DNA from: Exiguobacterium sp. AM39-5BH
GTDB taxonomy: Bacteria > Bacillota > Bacilli > Exiguobacteriales > Exiguobacteriaceae
NCBI RefSeq assembly: GCF_003467445.1
Contig: NZ_QSGS01000005.1
Location: 167,223 to 231,222, forward strand
Direction of reading: 5' to 3'
DNA length: 64,000 nt
How positions within the stretch are numbered: the first letter of the stretch is position 1; each line of letters opens with the position of its first letter. The notes beneath the pieces were generated by a model. The model was not told the DNA's origin. It ran no database searches and was given only the letters and a program-made list of their open reading frames with translations. Positions 7,823 to 15,889 of the stretch are shown piece after piece. Made by a program: the position numbers and the translations under genes.

Positions 7823-7852
7823 AACCTTCGGATGTAAACTTCGGAGGTTTTT
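7823..7852 (+). terminator. Terminator of truncated chromosomal gene
   Basis: ACCTTCGGA at 7824-7832 pairs with TTCGGAGGT at 7840-7848, including two G-T pairs, and TTTTT follows. It sits 15 bases after the methyltransferase-like stop codon. The 140 bases from here to the next gene show no further clear feature. Confidence 0.7.
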
Positions 7853-7992
7853 TGTACATTTGTTTAGAAACTAAGTCGTGATAAAGAGGTGTTGTCATCA
7901 TTCAGCGTGAACAAGGGAATAGGATAACGATTGACCGCCATATGGAGATGGGGACTGGTTATAAACTTGATTTCTGAAGAAGGAAACTCGAT

Positions 7993-8466
7993 TTGAAATC
8001 ATTGAATGAGTTGATTCGAGCGTACACATCTACCGTCCAACAAGGCGACGTACCGCTTGCTTATCGAAGCATCCTTGAGTTCATGGGACGGTTGCGATCT
8101 CGTTTCGCCAAGAGCGAATACGAGGTGAGTGGTTTCTATCCGGGCTATATGGATATGTCCTACGTATCGGTAAACACATCGCACTTAAAAGGGAACGGGC
8201 TTAAAATCGCTGTGGTGTATCTCCATGTGACCGGACATTTTGAAATATGGTTGTCCGCTCGCAATCGAGTGTTAACGGAACAGTACGCGACCACGTTTCA
8301 AGCAATGTCGGGTTTCCATGATGACCAAAACCGAGATGCCGTCATCGAGCGGACGTTGACATCGGCACCGAATTTTGATGAGCTGGAGCAGTTGGCTGAA
8401 TTGATTGAACGGGAAGTCGAACAGTTCATTCAAGATGTGGAAGCAACACTTGAGGGAGGGCGCTGA
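7993..8466 (+). CDS. DUF7000-like protein
   Basis: A 157-residue soluble protein starting at TTG 7993, ten bases after GAAGGA. It begins KSLNELIRAYTSTVQQGDVPLAYRSILEFMGRL and contains GFYPGYMDMSYVSV and FEIWLSARNR, features I associate with the DUF7000 family, which has no assigned function. It overlaps the next gene as TGATG (stop 8464-8466, start 8466), so the two are translationally coupled. The C-terminal third is acidic and helical. Confidence 0.6.
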   Translation: MKSLNELIRAYTSTVQQGDVPLAYRSILEFMGRLRSRFAKSEYEVSGFYPGYMDMSYVSVNTSHLKGNGLKIAVVYLHVTGHFEIWLSARNRVLTEQYATTFQAMSGFHDDQNRDAVIERTLTSAPNFDELEQLAELIEREVEQFIQDVEATLEGGR

Positions 8467-9005
8467 TGGATTGGATGGCCGAAGTAGAAATGAGACTGAA
8501 GCGAGGCAATCAACTTCTATTTGCGAAAGAAAGTGCGCTTCTAACCGATTTGAATGCGTTGATTCAAGAGCAGAACCGGCGCACGCTGGCGTTATGGGCG
8601 TTCGAATTGGCCGATGCAACCGTTCAAACGCTATCTGAACGTTATCCGGATGAAACGAGACTGAAAAATGCGGTCCAGCTGTCTAGAGAGTGGGCTGCGG
8701 GTAACGTGAAGATGCCCGTCGCAAAACAATCGATTTTACAGGCCCATGCGGTGGCGAAAGAACTTGATTCACTTGAAGATCAGGCCTTGTGCCATGCCAT
8801 CGGGCAAGCCTGTAGCGTCGTTCATACACGAGGACACGCGCTAGGGTTTCCGATCTATGAGTTGACAGCACTCGTTCATCGTCACGGTGTACGGGTGTGT
8901 CAACCAATCGTCGAAGCACGCATGAAGCACTATATGGAGCGGATTGAATTTTGGCGCGAGCATACTATTGAATATGAATGGGCCGCGTTCATGATGAAAG
9001 ACTAA
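8466..9005 (+). CDS. Imm5-like putative immunity protein
   Basis: A 179-residue mostly helical protein resembling the Imm5-like putative immunity family: an RRTLALWAFELADATVQTLSERYPDE segment near residues 40-65, AVQLSREWAAGNVKMPVAKQSILQAHAVAKE, and AIGQACSVVHTRGHALGFPIYELTALV. Members are annotated as immunity proteins of polymorphic toxin systems by homology; function is not proven. No toxin gene is adjacent. The gene is coupled to the DUF7000-like gene upstream and ends at a terminator shared with the convergent tmrB-like gene. Confidence 0.6.
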   Translation: MDWMAEVEMRLKRGNQLLFAKESALLTDLNALIQEQNRRTLALWAFELADATVQTLSERYPDETRLKNAVQLSREWAAGNVKMPVAKQSILQAHAVAKELDSLEDQALCHAIGQACSVVHTRGHALGFPIYELTALVHRHGVRVCQPIVEARMKHYMERIEFWREHTIEYEWAAFMMKD

Positions 9006-9014
9006 AGACCCTTC

Positions 9015-9056
9015 AAGCAAGAACCCTTCAATCGGTAGATGGGAGGGTTCTTGCTT
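9015..9056. terminator. Bidirectional terminator, imm5-like / tmrB-like
   Basis: A 15-bp stem, 9015-9029 with 9042-9056 (core AAGCAAGAACCCT against AGGGTTCTTGCTT), between two convergent stop codons (9005 and 9059). No strong T-run follows on either side, but its position fits termination from both directions. Confidence 0.65.
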
Positions 9057-9058
9057 CG

Positions 9059-9619
9059 TCATGACCGGAACACGCGTACGAAGAGACTGCGTTGTGAGGC
9101 TAGTAGGGTCAATCCGCTCCGCTCGGCGATTTCCTCGACGGTCTGTTCGACTGTAAGGTCATCGATCTCGATTTTATCATGTGTGATGTCGTGACGAAAG
9201 GCGTGGAGGCAGCGGTCGATTTGTGCCTTGCCCCACGAATTGAACCATTCGAAGCGCTTATTCAATCGTCTTACAAGTGTCCGCTTATCGGCGTGGAGAA
9301 TATAATGGTCGACCCGAATCCCGTCACGTTGTAGGGCTCCAATGATTTCATCGTAGTAGAGATGGTCCACGAGCGTCATCGGGACGATGATTACGCCATC
9401 GTATGAACGGGCAATCTTCGCCAACATCTCAACATTGAATGCCCGCCATTCCGGATGATGTTGGAAATCGGCAAGTCGCATGTCTTTGGGCAGATTGTCG
9501 CGAATGAAAAAGCCGACTTGTTCCGGGTCATATAAAAACGCGTTCGGTAACCGTTGTTGCAATTGTTTGGCGGCTGTCGTTTTTCCTGATCCGAAAGCGC
9601 CGTTGATCCAAACGATCAT
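9059..9619 (-). CDS. tmrB: TmrB-like tunicamycin resistance ATPase
   Basis: A 186-residue P-loop protein. The N-terminus MIVWINGAFGSGKTTAAKQL holds the Walker A motif, with the same WINGAFGSGKT start as Bacillus TmrB. YDPEQVGFFIRDNLPKDM, PEWRAFNVEMLA, VIIVPMTLVDHLYYDEIIGAL and NSWGKAQIDRCLHAF also follow the TmrB pattern. TmrB binds ATP and protects cells from tunicamycin, which inhibits MraY and TagO. The start is placed at ATG 9619 with GGAAGG ten bases upstream, because the alternative adds only six residues. It is a single gene convergent with the imm5-like gene. Confidence 0.78.
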   Translation of the reverse strand: MIVWINGAFGSGKTTAAKQLQQRLPNAFLYDPEQVGFFIRDNLPKDMRLADFQHHPEWRAFNVEMLAKIARSYDGVIIVPMTLVDHLYYDEIIGALQRDGIRVDHYILHADKRTLVRRLNKRFEWFNSWGKAQIDRCLHAFRHDITHDKIEIDDLTVEQTVEEIAERSGLTLLASQRSLFVRVFRS

Positions 9620-9694
9620 CTTTATCCATCCTTCCAAAATACTTTCTGTATTACCATTCTGATTGGTTTGACGATTGTCCTGAAAAAATAAAAA

Positions 9695-9719
9695 AGACGG
9701 ACTGTCACGCAGCCCGTCT
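9695..9719 (-). terminator. Terminator of membrane protein gene
   Basis: Read on the minus strand, AGACGGGCTG and CAGTCCGTCT (9719-9710 and 9704-9695) form a 10-bp stem, followed by TTTTTTATTTTTT. It lies just after the stop codon at 9725. Confidence 0.8.
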
Positions 9720-9724
9720 CATAT

Positions 9725-10684
9725 TTACAGCACTCTACTGGCCGCAGTTTCCTGTTCAGAAACAGCGTCTTCACGCATCGCGTTGATTTCTTTATATTCG
9801 TTCGTGTCTTTCCACAACTCATCTTTCAACGGATTGAGTTTGTATTTGACAATCCGTGTCACTTGCCAGACAGCGAGGACGACGTTCAGTGCCAAACTGA
9901 TCAGGGCGATCGTCCAGTTCGCTGCCGGATTGTAGGACACACTCACATTGAACGTACTACCGACAGCAAAGAAGTAAGGGAATGTCATGACCCACATCAT
10001 CCAAAATGTGAGCGTCTGCGCCCGGTTTTGCATCCATGTGCCTTTTGCCCAAAGCAAGGCGGGAACCGTCGCGGCGATGTTCAAGGCGAAGCCTGAATAA
10101 AAAGCGTTACCTGGTGCGCATGAATAGACGTAAGCGATGTTCCAAATGCCGTAAGCGACAATCCAAAGTTTCGTTTGGTCCGGCCAGAGCATGTCTTTTT
10201 TCTTACCAGATGTGGCAAAAATACCGACCCAGCCACAGATGAGGACCAAGTTCAAGATTCCCGCGACGGCGTTCACGTAGTTCCAACCGCCCGAGATATA
10301 GTACATCCCATCGACCATACCTTCAAATCCCATGATACCGACTTGGAACTCTCGAACGACGGCCTCGGCGATGTTGAGTGCCAAAATACCTGGGACGAGC
10401 ATCAAATACCATGGATGTTTCTTATGATAATCCGTGAAGCGGATGACCATGTAAATCAAACTTCCGGCTAATGCTGAATACACTTTCACCCAATGGAACC
10501 ACGAGGTGATTTCAGGATCGGCGGTGAAAAACCAAATCGGGGTCAAGGCGATCGGTACGGCCATGAACATGAAGATACTCGCTTTTTTGCTAGATCGGAC
10601 GATTTCATTCAACCCGATCAATAGACCGAATACGACGAACCACATCACGACATTGTACCAAGGGATAGACTCAAAGAAGAACAT
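9725..10684 (-). CDS. Polytopic membrane protein, DUF5692-like
   Basis: A 319-residue membrane protein with about nine or ten hydrophobic segments, starting MFFFESIPWYNVVMWFVVFGLLIGLNEIVR. It resembles the DUF5692 family (from memory), which has no known function. Its aromatic-rich helices suggest a transporter or sensor, but no transporter motif is visible. Start ATG 10684 lies four bases after GAGCGTTATCG, with AAAGGAG upstream; longer in-frame starts run through the promoter. A TetR-type regulator is encoded divergently, and a 23-bp inverted repeat overlaps the transcription start region, so it is likely repressed by that TetR. Confidence 0.65.
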   Translation of the reverse strand: MFFFESIPWYNVVMWFVVFGLLIGLNEIVRSSKKASIFMFMAVPIALTPIWFFTADPEITSWFHWVKVYSALAGSLIYMVIRFTDYHKKHPWYLMLVPGILALNIAEAVVREFQVGIMGFEGMVDGMYYISGGWNYVNAVAGILNLVLICGWVGIFATSGKKKDMLWPDQTKLWIVAYGIWNIAYVYSCAPGNAFYSGFALNIAATVPALLWAKGTWMQNRAQTLTFWMMWVMTFPYFFAVGSTFNVSVSYNPAANWTIALISLALNVVLAVWQVTRIVKYKLNPLKDELWKDTNEYKEINAMREDAVSEQETAASRVL

Positions 10685-10748
10685 CGATAACGCTCCTTTC
10701 ATTTCTAAAGGATAGTGATGAAGCAACGATGAAAAGATGATGTCACCA

Positions 10749-10810
10749 AACATACCGACGTTCGTTATGTTTATGTGAAAAGTGTAACAAATTAATGAAA
10801 GCGTTGTCAA
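10749..10810 (-). promoter_or_regulatory. Promoter and TetR-type operator
   Basis: On the minus strand TTGACA (10810-10805) and TTACAC (10787-10782) are separated by exactly 17 bases. Just downstream an inverted repeat at 10749-10771, AACATACCGA-CGT-TCGTTATGTT, has nine of ten matching pairs. An operator placed at the transcription start, facing a divergent tetR gene, fits autologous repression. Confidence 0.65.
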
Positions 10811-10900
10811 TGTGATTTGGCACGTCACGGTGACATGTCATAATTCGGATAAATCATTATGATATAATTAGCCATTATTACGTGAGGAGCGTCGGAGCAT

Positions 10901-11497
10901 ATGATGAACGAAGGAAAACAAAAGATATTAGAAGCGGCGCGAGCGACGATTATCGAAAACGGGATTCAAGGTACGACGCTTCGGGGAATCGCAAAAAAAG
11001 CAGGGTTTAGCACGGGCGCGATCTATCATTATTACAGTTCGAAAGAGGCCATTCTGTATGACGTGATGGACGAAGGATTAGGTGAGATTCGACGAATCGC
11101 GACCATCTCGATTGAAGACAAGAAAGAGGCCCGCGAAATCATTCAAGAAATCTTCGATGGGATGCAAGACCGACTCAAAAAAGATGCGGAAAGCCGTTTG
11201 CAGTTTTATTTGGCCCATGAGGCGATGCTCGGGAATGTGGAGTTACAAAATAAGTTTAAGGAAAAATATGAGGATTGGATCAATCGCGTCGAAGCCATCT
11301 TTGTGAGAGCGTACGGCGTTGAAAGCGGACCTTCGACGAGAGCGGTCGCCGCATGGACGATGGCGGCAATTGATGGGATGGTGCTCCAAACGTTATTGAA
11401 TGTTCAAGTCGTCGAGTCTGTTCATACGAATCGTATACTGGAGTATTTGCTGCAGGACGGGTTTTCACACTTCTTTAAACTCATCGAAAATGAATAG
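10901..11497 (+). CDS. TetR-family transcription regulator
   Basis: A 198-residue one-component repressor. Residues about 8-55 form the TetR DNA-binding domain: ARATIIENGIQGTTLRGIAKKAGFSTGAIYHYYSSKEAILYDVMD. The rest is a helical ligand-binding and dimerisation domain without recognisable family detail. GAGGAG precedes ATG 10901, and TATAAT at 10863-10868 offers a -10 box. It is divergent from the DUF5692-like membrane protein and probably controls it. Confidence 0.88.
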   Translation: MMNEGKQKILEAARATIIENGIQGTTLRGIAKKAGFSTGAIYHYYSSKEAILYDVMDEGLGEIRRIATISIEDKKEAREIIQEIFDGMQDRLKKDAESRLQFYLAHEAMLGNVELQNKFKEKYEDWINRVEAIFVRAYGVESGPSTRAVAAWTMAAIDGMVLQTLLNVQVVESVHTNRILEYLLQDGFSHFFKLIENE

Positions 11498-11597
11498 CGC
11501 ATAGATTCTTGAAGTATTGTCAGTTGATACATTCCCGCGTCCATAATAAGATAGATAAAGTGATTTTATTGGATTGACTACGAAAGGGAATGATTTT

Positions 11598-12605
11598 ATG
11601 AACGAAAACTTCTGGCGCGACCTTCCGCGTCCATTCTTTATACTTGCCCCGATGGAAGACGTGACCGATGTCGTCTTTCGACACGTCGTCGCCCATGCCG
11701 GCCGACCCGACGTCTTTTTCACCGAGTTCGCCAACTCGGACAGCTACTGCCATCCAGAAGGGAAAGGCAGCCTGCGCGGACGCTTGACGTTCACCGAGGA
11801 CGAACAGCCGATGGTCGCCCACATTTGGGGAGACAATCCGGACTACTTCCGCGAGATGAGCATCGGCATGGCCGAGATGGGCTATAAAGGCCTCGACATC
11901 AATATGGGTTGCCCGGTTCCGAACGTAGCCAAGCGTGGGAAAGGGAGCGGACTCATCCTCCGCCCTGACGTCGCAGCGGAACTCATCCAAGCGGCGAAAG
12001 CCGGCGGCATCCCGGTCAGCGTCAAGACGCGTCTCGGTTTCGCGAAACTCGATGAGTGGCGCGACTGGTTGACGCATCTCTTGAAGCAAGACATCGCCAA
12101 CTTGTCGATTCACTTGCGCACACGTAACGAGATGAGTAAAGTCGACGCGCACTGGGAGATGATTCCGGATATCGTCAAACTGCGCGATGAGATTGCACCG
12201 GATACGCTCATCACGATCAACGGCGATATCCTCGACCGTCAGATGGGGTTAGAACTCGTCGAGAAATATGGCGTCGACGGCGTCATGATCGGCCGCGGGA
12301 TTTTCAAGAACCCGTTCGCGTTCGAGAAAGAGCCGCGTGAGCATTCGATGGAAGAGTACCTCGATTTGCTTCGTCTCCAACTCGATTTGCAAGATAAGTT
12401 CCAAGAAGAAGTGCCACGTTCGATTTCAAACTTGCACCGCTTCTTCAAGATTTACGTGAAAGGGTTCCGCGGGGCGAGCGACCTCCGTGTGAAGCTCATG
12501 GACACGAAATCGACAGACGAAGTGCGGGCACACCTTGATGCGTTCGTCGAGAACTATCATAGAGAAGAAGCGGCGCTTGCCGAGGCGGCGTCGACAGTCG
12601 AATAA
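11598..12605 (+). CDS. dus: tRNA-dihydrouridine synthase
   Basis: A 335-residue FMN-dependent enzyme that reduces uridine to dihydrouridine in the tRNA D-loop. TIM-barrel motifs are clear: [12 protein letters not shown] at the start, [21 protein letters not shown] with the catalytic Cys (about residue 100), [28 protein letters not shown] and [14 protein letters not shown] in the FMN-binding strands. Start ATG 11598 follows AAAGGGA by eight bases. It is a lone gene followed by a terminator. The divergence from Bacillus DusB places it in the Dus group common in streptococci and some Bacillales (impression only). Confidence 0.9.
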   Translation: MNENFWRDLPRPFFILAPMEDVTDVVFRHVVAHAGRPDVFFTEFANSDSYCHPEGKGSLRGRLTFTEDEQPMVAHIWGDNPDYFREMSIGMAEMGYKGLDINMGCPVPNVAKRGKGSGLILRPDVAAELIQAAKAGGIPVSVKTRLGFAKLDEWRDWLTHLLKQDIANLSIHLRTRNEMSKVDAHWEMIPDIVKLRDEIAPDTLITINGDILDRQMGLELVEKYGVDGVMIGRGIFKNPFAFEKEPREHSMEEYLDLLRLQLDLQDKFQEEVPRSISNLHRFFKIYVKGFRGASDLRVKLMDTKSTDEVRAHLDAFVENYHREEAALAEAASTVE

Positions 12606-12613
12606 TGTTTTAC

Positions 12614-12646
12614 GGGGATTCAGTGTATACTGGGTCCCTTTTTTCT
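12614..12646 (+). terminator. Terminator after dus
   Basis: GGGATTCAGT at 12616-12625 pairs with ACTGGGTCCC with G-T pairs, followed by TTTTTT. A near copy of the same stem (GGGATTCAGT...GCTGGGTCC) recurs at about 14129-14152, after the gene ending at 14092. Confidence 0.75.
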
Positions 12647-12678
12647 TGTAGTCAATCACCAAATTTTAGGATACACTA

Positions 12679-12708
12679 GATATATCGGTAGACGATATAT
12701 CGTTAGAC
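12679..12708 (+). promoter_or_regulatory. PadR-type operator, tandem 15-mers
   Basis: Two adjacent 15-base repeats, GATATATCGGTAGAC at 12679-12693 and GATATATCGTTAGAC at 12694-12708, each with the palindrome GATATATC, just upstream of padR. Repeated ATATATCG elements are typical operators of this PadR subgroup, so autoregulation is likely. Confidence 0.65.
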
Positions 12709-12727
12709 GTAATAAAGGAGATGAATT

Positions 12728-13054
12728 ATGACGAAATCAGTGGGAAGTGTCGCTTTGACAGAGGCGGTCTATTACGTGTTGTTATCGCTTCAAGTCCCGA
12801 GACACGGATATGGCATCATGCAGTTTGTACAAGAATTGAGCAACAATCGCGTTCAATTGGCGGCAGGGACCTTATATGGGGCACTTAGCAGTCTGGTAGA
12901 GAAGGGATGGATCGAGGCGGTCGAAGGAGCGAGCGGACGAAAAAAGGAGTATGTCATCACCATAGATGGACAATCAGTGCTTGAAGCCGAACTCGTTCGC
13001 CTTGAAGAACTCGTCGCAAACGGGAAACAGTGGATTGGAGAAAACCGGTCATGA
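12728..13054 (+). CDS. PadR-family transcription regulator
   Basis: A 108-residue winged-helix repressor. The segment TEAVYYVLLSLQVPRHGYGIMQFVQELSNNRVQLAAGTLYGALSSLVEKGWIE covers the PadR domain almost completely. AAAGGAG precedes the ATG by seven bases. The gene overlaps the following DUF2812 gene by ATGA, a pairing seen widely in Firmicutes, where the two are co-transcribed and the regulator represses its own operon. Its ligand is unknown. Confidence 0.88.
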   Translation: MTKSVGSVALTEAVYYVLLSLQVPRHGYGIMQFVQELSNNRVQLAAGTLYGALSSLVEKGWIEAVEGASGRKKEYVITIDGQSVLEAELVRLEELVANGKQWIGENRS

Positions 13055-13578
13055 AAACAAAAACAGTTTATCGCATTTATGTCGATTACGAAAAAGAAGA
13101 GAAATGGTTGAATGAGATGGCAGCAAAAGGCTGGTTGCTAGAACGATTCAAGATTGGACGTTACGTGTTTAGTGAAGGGAAACCAGGTGAATACATGTAT
13201 CGAATCGAATTGCTCGAAGAACTTCCGAACCATCCCAAATCTAAAGCGTATCTTGAGTTTTTAGACGAGTTGGGAATCGAAGTGGTCGATACATCGTTCC
13301 GGTGGATTTTTCTACGGAAGCGTACAGAAGACGGCCCGTTTCATCTCTATTCCGATTTTGACTCGATGATTGCGAAAACGAATCGCGTGTTGCAATTGTA
13401 TCAAGTTGTGCTGCTCGTCAATATCATCGCTGTCTGCATCAATGTGTTGAGTCCATTTGCGGTATGGGTGATTTGGCCGAACCTCGCGCTTTCCGCATTC
13501 GTCGCTTATTTGATTCAACGGCAGACACAAAAATTGCGTACGTTGAAAGGACTGCGTGAAATTTCAGAACAAGACTAA
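13051..13578 (+). CDS. DUF2812 membrane protein
   Basis: A 175-residue protein starting MKTKTVYRIYVDYEKEEKWLNEMAAKGWLLERF, the standard opening of DUF2812 proteins. The first ~110 residues are soluble; two hydrophobic segments follow at about 118-160. DUF2812 genes are nearly always coupled to padR genes, as here (start ATG 13051 overlaps the padR stop). Role unknown, presumably in an envelope-stress or antimicrobial response. Confidence 0.85.
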   Translation: MKTKTVYRIYVDYEKEEKWLNEMAAKGWLLERFKIGRYVFSEGKPGEYMYRIELLEELPNHPKSKAYLEFLDELGIEVVDTSFRWIFLRKRTEDGPFHLYSDFDSMIAKTNRVLQLYQVVLLVNIIAVCINVLSPFAVWVIWPNLALSAFVAYLIQRQTQKLRTLKGLREISEQD

Positions 13579-13594
13579 AAGGGAGGAAATTAGC

Positions 13595-14092
13595 ATGAGT
13601 GAATTCCAATTTATTACGAGCGATCACCCACTTAAAGAAGTCGAAAATCCATATATCCAGCTCTTATCAATCAACGAGGCCATCAAAAAAGGCGTCGTGT
13701 TGCCTGACATGCTCACAGACGACGAGGACCTCGACCGTGATGAAAAGATTTTGATGAACGTCGAGTCGGAAGAGCAGCTCGACGAGATTGAAATCAAGCG
13801 AGACTTGTACTATGACGTGGAGAACGTCGAGGCGTACTCGGAAAAACCGCACGTCGTGGAGTTGCGTTGGCGTTATTCCGATGCGAGAGCCGAACAGCTC
13901 ATCGAGTATATAACCGACCACTTGAAGACGGCGGAGGAAGTCGAGATTTGGAAAGTGTGGGTCGAGGAACAGACGGAGCCGAACGTTCAATCCATCACGC
14001 TCAATGCGTTGACGATTGATGCGCTACGTTTTTTAGGTAAAGTCGGGTTCGAACGACCAGAGTGCCTTCGTGTCACGAAAAGTATGATTTGA
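13595..14092 (+). CDS. Hypothetical acidic soluble protein
   Basis: A 165-residue acidic protein with no membrane segment or recognised domain. It begins MSEFQFITSDHPLKEVENPYIQLLSINEAIKKG. Start ATG 13595 follows GGGAGGAAATTAGC, 17 bases after the DUF2812 stop, so it may belong to that operon. I do not recognise the family. Confidence 0.7.
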   Translation: MSEFQFITSDHPLKEVENPYIQLLSINEAIKKGVVLPDMLTDDEDLDRDEKILMNVESEEQLDEIEIKRDLYYDVENVEAYSEKPHVVELRWRYSDARAEQLIEYITDHLKTAEEVEIWKVWVEEQTEPNVQSITLNALTIDALRFLGKVGFERPECLRVTKSMI

Positions 14093-14185
14093 TTCCAGAG
14101 AAGCCGACACATGGTATACGCAAGCGGGATTCAGTATGTGCTGGGTCCTCTTTTGTGAAGTGAGGGTGAGGAAAGAGGTGGAAGA

Positions 14186-14588
14186 ATGGACATACGAGAT
14201 GTGTTAAGCGACGGAGATTTGCGTTCGATCGGTCACGTCGAAGCGGTCGTCATTTTCATCGGGAATGACCCGGAACGATTCAAAGAATCGATGACCGGTC
14301 GTCCGGATGCGGAGCTCAGATGCGATGGAGAAAGTGACACGCCGTCACCCGGACCTGCTTCAAGGGCACTAACCGTCCTTGTTCTAGCGACTGTATCTCG
14401 CAATCCCACAAGAAGTGAGAGGGCACTTGGCCCAATTGATGCCACGGATGAGGCGGACAGAGGAAGAGGCGCCCGAGATTATCCGTCTGCTCACCGCTTA
14501 GATAGTCACTGAGACGAGTAACATTGTCATCGTCAATTCCTTGCAGGCGATTTATGACTTGAGTGTGTACCTTCGAAAGGATGGGTGA
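14186..14588 (+). pseudogene. Degenerate HEAT-repeat-like gene
   Basis: The start is well formed (GAGGTGGAAGA before ATG 14186), and the first codons read MDIRDVLSDGDLRSIGHVEAVVIFIGNDPERFKESM. The frame then shifts near 14300: the frame through 14325 reads DAMEKVTRRHPDLLQGH, a HEAT-like helix pair, then later EVRGHLAQLMPRMRRTEEEAPEIIRLLTA and VIVNSLQAIYDLSV. Stops interrupt it at 14370, 14385 and just after LLTA, ending at 14588. Adaptor-like HEAT proteins of this type occur in many Bacillales. Multiple lesions show real decay, unlike the single-base breaks elsewhere in the window. Confidence 0.6.
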
Positions 14589-14589
14589 A

Positions 14590-14763
14590 ATGGTTTCGAA
14601 TGAGTGGCAAACATCAGTTATCGGACTCGGACTTGTATTTGGATCAGGCATTGGCATCATCGGTTCGCTCTTGTTTGGTTTCGAACTGGTGTATGGGATT
14701 GCAGTAGGTGCAGCCTTCGGTTACCTCATTGGACTGGCGGTCACGTTGACCAGAAAAACGTGA
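14590..14763 (+). CDS. Small membrane protein
   Basis: 57 residues: a short polar start (MVSNEWQTS), then two glycine-rich hydrophobic helices (VIGLGLVFGSGIGIIGSLLFG and LVYGIAVGAAFGYLIGLAVTL), ending TRKT. AAAGG lies upstream; ATG 14590 gives a better spacing than ATG 14581. Function unknown. Confidence 0.5.
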   Translation: MVSNEWQTSVIGLGLVFGSGIGIIGSLLFGFELVYGIAVGAAFGYLIGLAVTLTRKT

Positions 14764-14844
14764 CTTCGTCGTAAAAGGGGGAACATGCCATGAGGATAGC
14801 GAAGAAAGTCATACAGTGGATGAAAACGAAAGGGGGGTCGCGAC

Positions 14845-15219
14845 ATGGTGGAACAAGCGCTCGAGATTAAGTTCCGAGTTGGGGGTTTCGGGATCATGAA
14901 CGAATCTACATTGACATTCTTTCCGGACGGGACGGCTGTCCGAGTCATTGACTGGCAAGAAGACAGCCGTGCGATGCCGAAGGATACGTTCGTCACGTAT
15001 GATGAAACAGAAACGAAAGACGTGTACGCCGCGTTCGTAGCGTTAGGGACAGACAAGTGGCCAGCGACGTTTGAAGTAAAAGGTGACTTGATGATTCTCG
15101 ACGGGACGCAGTGGAGTCTGACCATCACACAACCGGACGGCATCGTTCGGAAACATAGCGGCAGCAACGCCTATCCGCGCAAGTGGAGGGCCGTCACGAA
15201 ACTGTTCGGCATCTCGTGA
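14845..15219 (+). CDS. Hypothetical protein
   Basis: A 124-residue soluble protein, mostly predicted beta structure, with no recognised domain (EIKFRVGGFGIMNESTLTFFPDGTAVRV...). A strong AAAGGGGGG site precedes ATG 14845. It lies 20 bases before the SIMPL-domain gene and is probably co-transcribed with it. Confidence 0.6.
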   Translation: MVEQALEIKFRVGGFGIMNESTLTFFPDGTAVRVIDWQEDSRAMPKDTFVTYDETETKDVYAAFVALGTDKWPATFEVKGDLMILDGTQWSLTITQPDGIVRKHSGSNAYPRKWRAVTKLFGIS

Positions 15220-15238
15220 ACCAAAAGGAGGAAATCAC

Positions 15239-15889
15239 ATGGACCGCACCATCACCGTCAAAGGTACGGGAAAAGTATCGGCCAAGCCAGATTTGATTGT
15301 CGTGAGAATGGATTTGTCGTCAAGAGCCGTCCGCTATGAGGAGACGATGAACGGGGCGGCACTCGCCGTCACACGGCTGCAAAAAGCGATTGAGCAGGCC
15401 GGATTCGAGAAAGCAGCGCTCAAGACGACCGACTTCTCGATCGACACAGACTACGAGAGCTACCGGGACAAACAAGGCAATTATAAATCGCGGTTCCGGG
15501 GTTATGTCTGTCAGCAGAAGACCAAACTCGAGTTCCCGCTCGATACGAAACAGTTGTCCGCGGTCATTGAACACGTCAGCAACTCGCTAGCCGAGCCGAA
15601 ACTGTCCATCTCGTTCACCATTAAGGATGCGGACACAATCCAAGACGAACTGCTCGCGAGTGCGGCGGCGAACGCGCGCCATCGGGCCGAATTGTTGGCG
15701 AAAGGTGCCGGGGCGACGCTCGGCGATTTGCTTCAAATCGACTATACGTGGGGCGAACTTCATCTTTATTCGCCGACGCGTCTCACGCTCCATGACGAGG
15801 TGCTCTTCTCAGAGGCGGCGATGCCGGAACTTGAACCGGACGAGCTTGATTTGAGTGACTCGGCAACGTTCGTGTGGGCGATTCAATGA
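15239..15889 (+). CDS. SIMPL (DUF541) domain protein
   Basis: A 216-residue protein of the SIMPL family. The opening RTITVKGTGKVSAKPDLIVVRMDLSSRA is the usual N-terminal signature, and AAANARHRAELLAKGAGATLGDLLQIDY the C-terminal one. Some relatives are periplasmic or secreted, but no signal peptide is visible here, so it is probably cytosolic. Related proteins are linked to stress resistance and signalling; the biochemical role is unclear. AAAGGAGG precedes ATG 15239. It overlaps the next gene by ATGA. Confidence 0.8.
   Translation: MDRTITVKGTGKVSAKPDLIVVRMDLSSRAVRYEETMNGAALAVTRLQKAIEQAGFEKAALKTTDFSIDTDYESYRDKQGNYKSRFRGYVCQQKTKLEFPLDTKQLSAVIEHVSNSLAEPKLSISFTIKDADTIQDELLASAAANARHRAELLAKGAGATLGDLLQIDYTWGELHLYSPTRLTLHDEVLFSEAAMPELEPDELDLSDSATFVWAIQ

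Noticed and set aside
14790..14870. Short frame MRIAKKVIQWMKTKGGSRHG... before the gene at 14845
   Set aside because: It overlaps the start and ribosome site of the next gene in another frame. It has only 26 codons, and no features support it beyond a possible leader.
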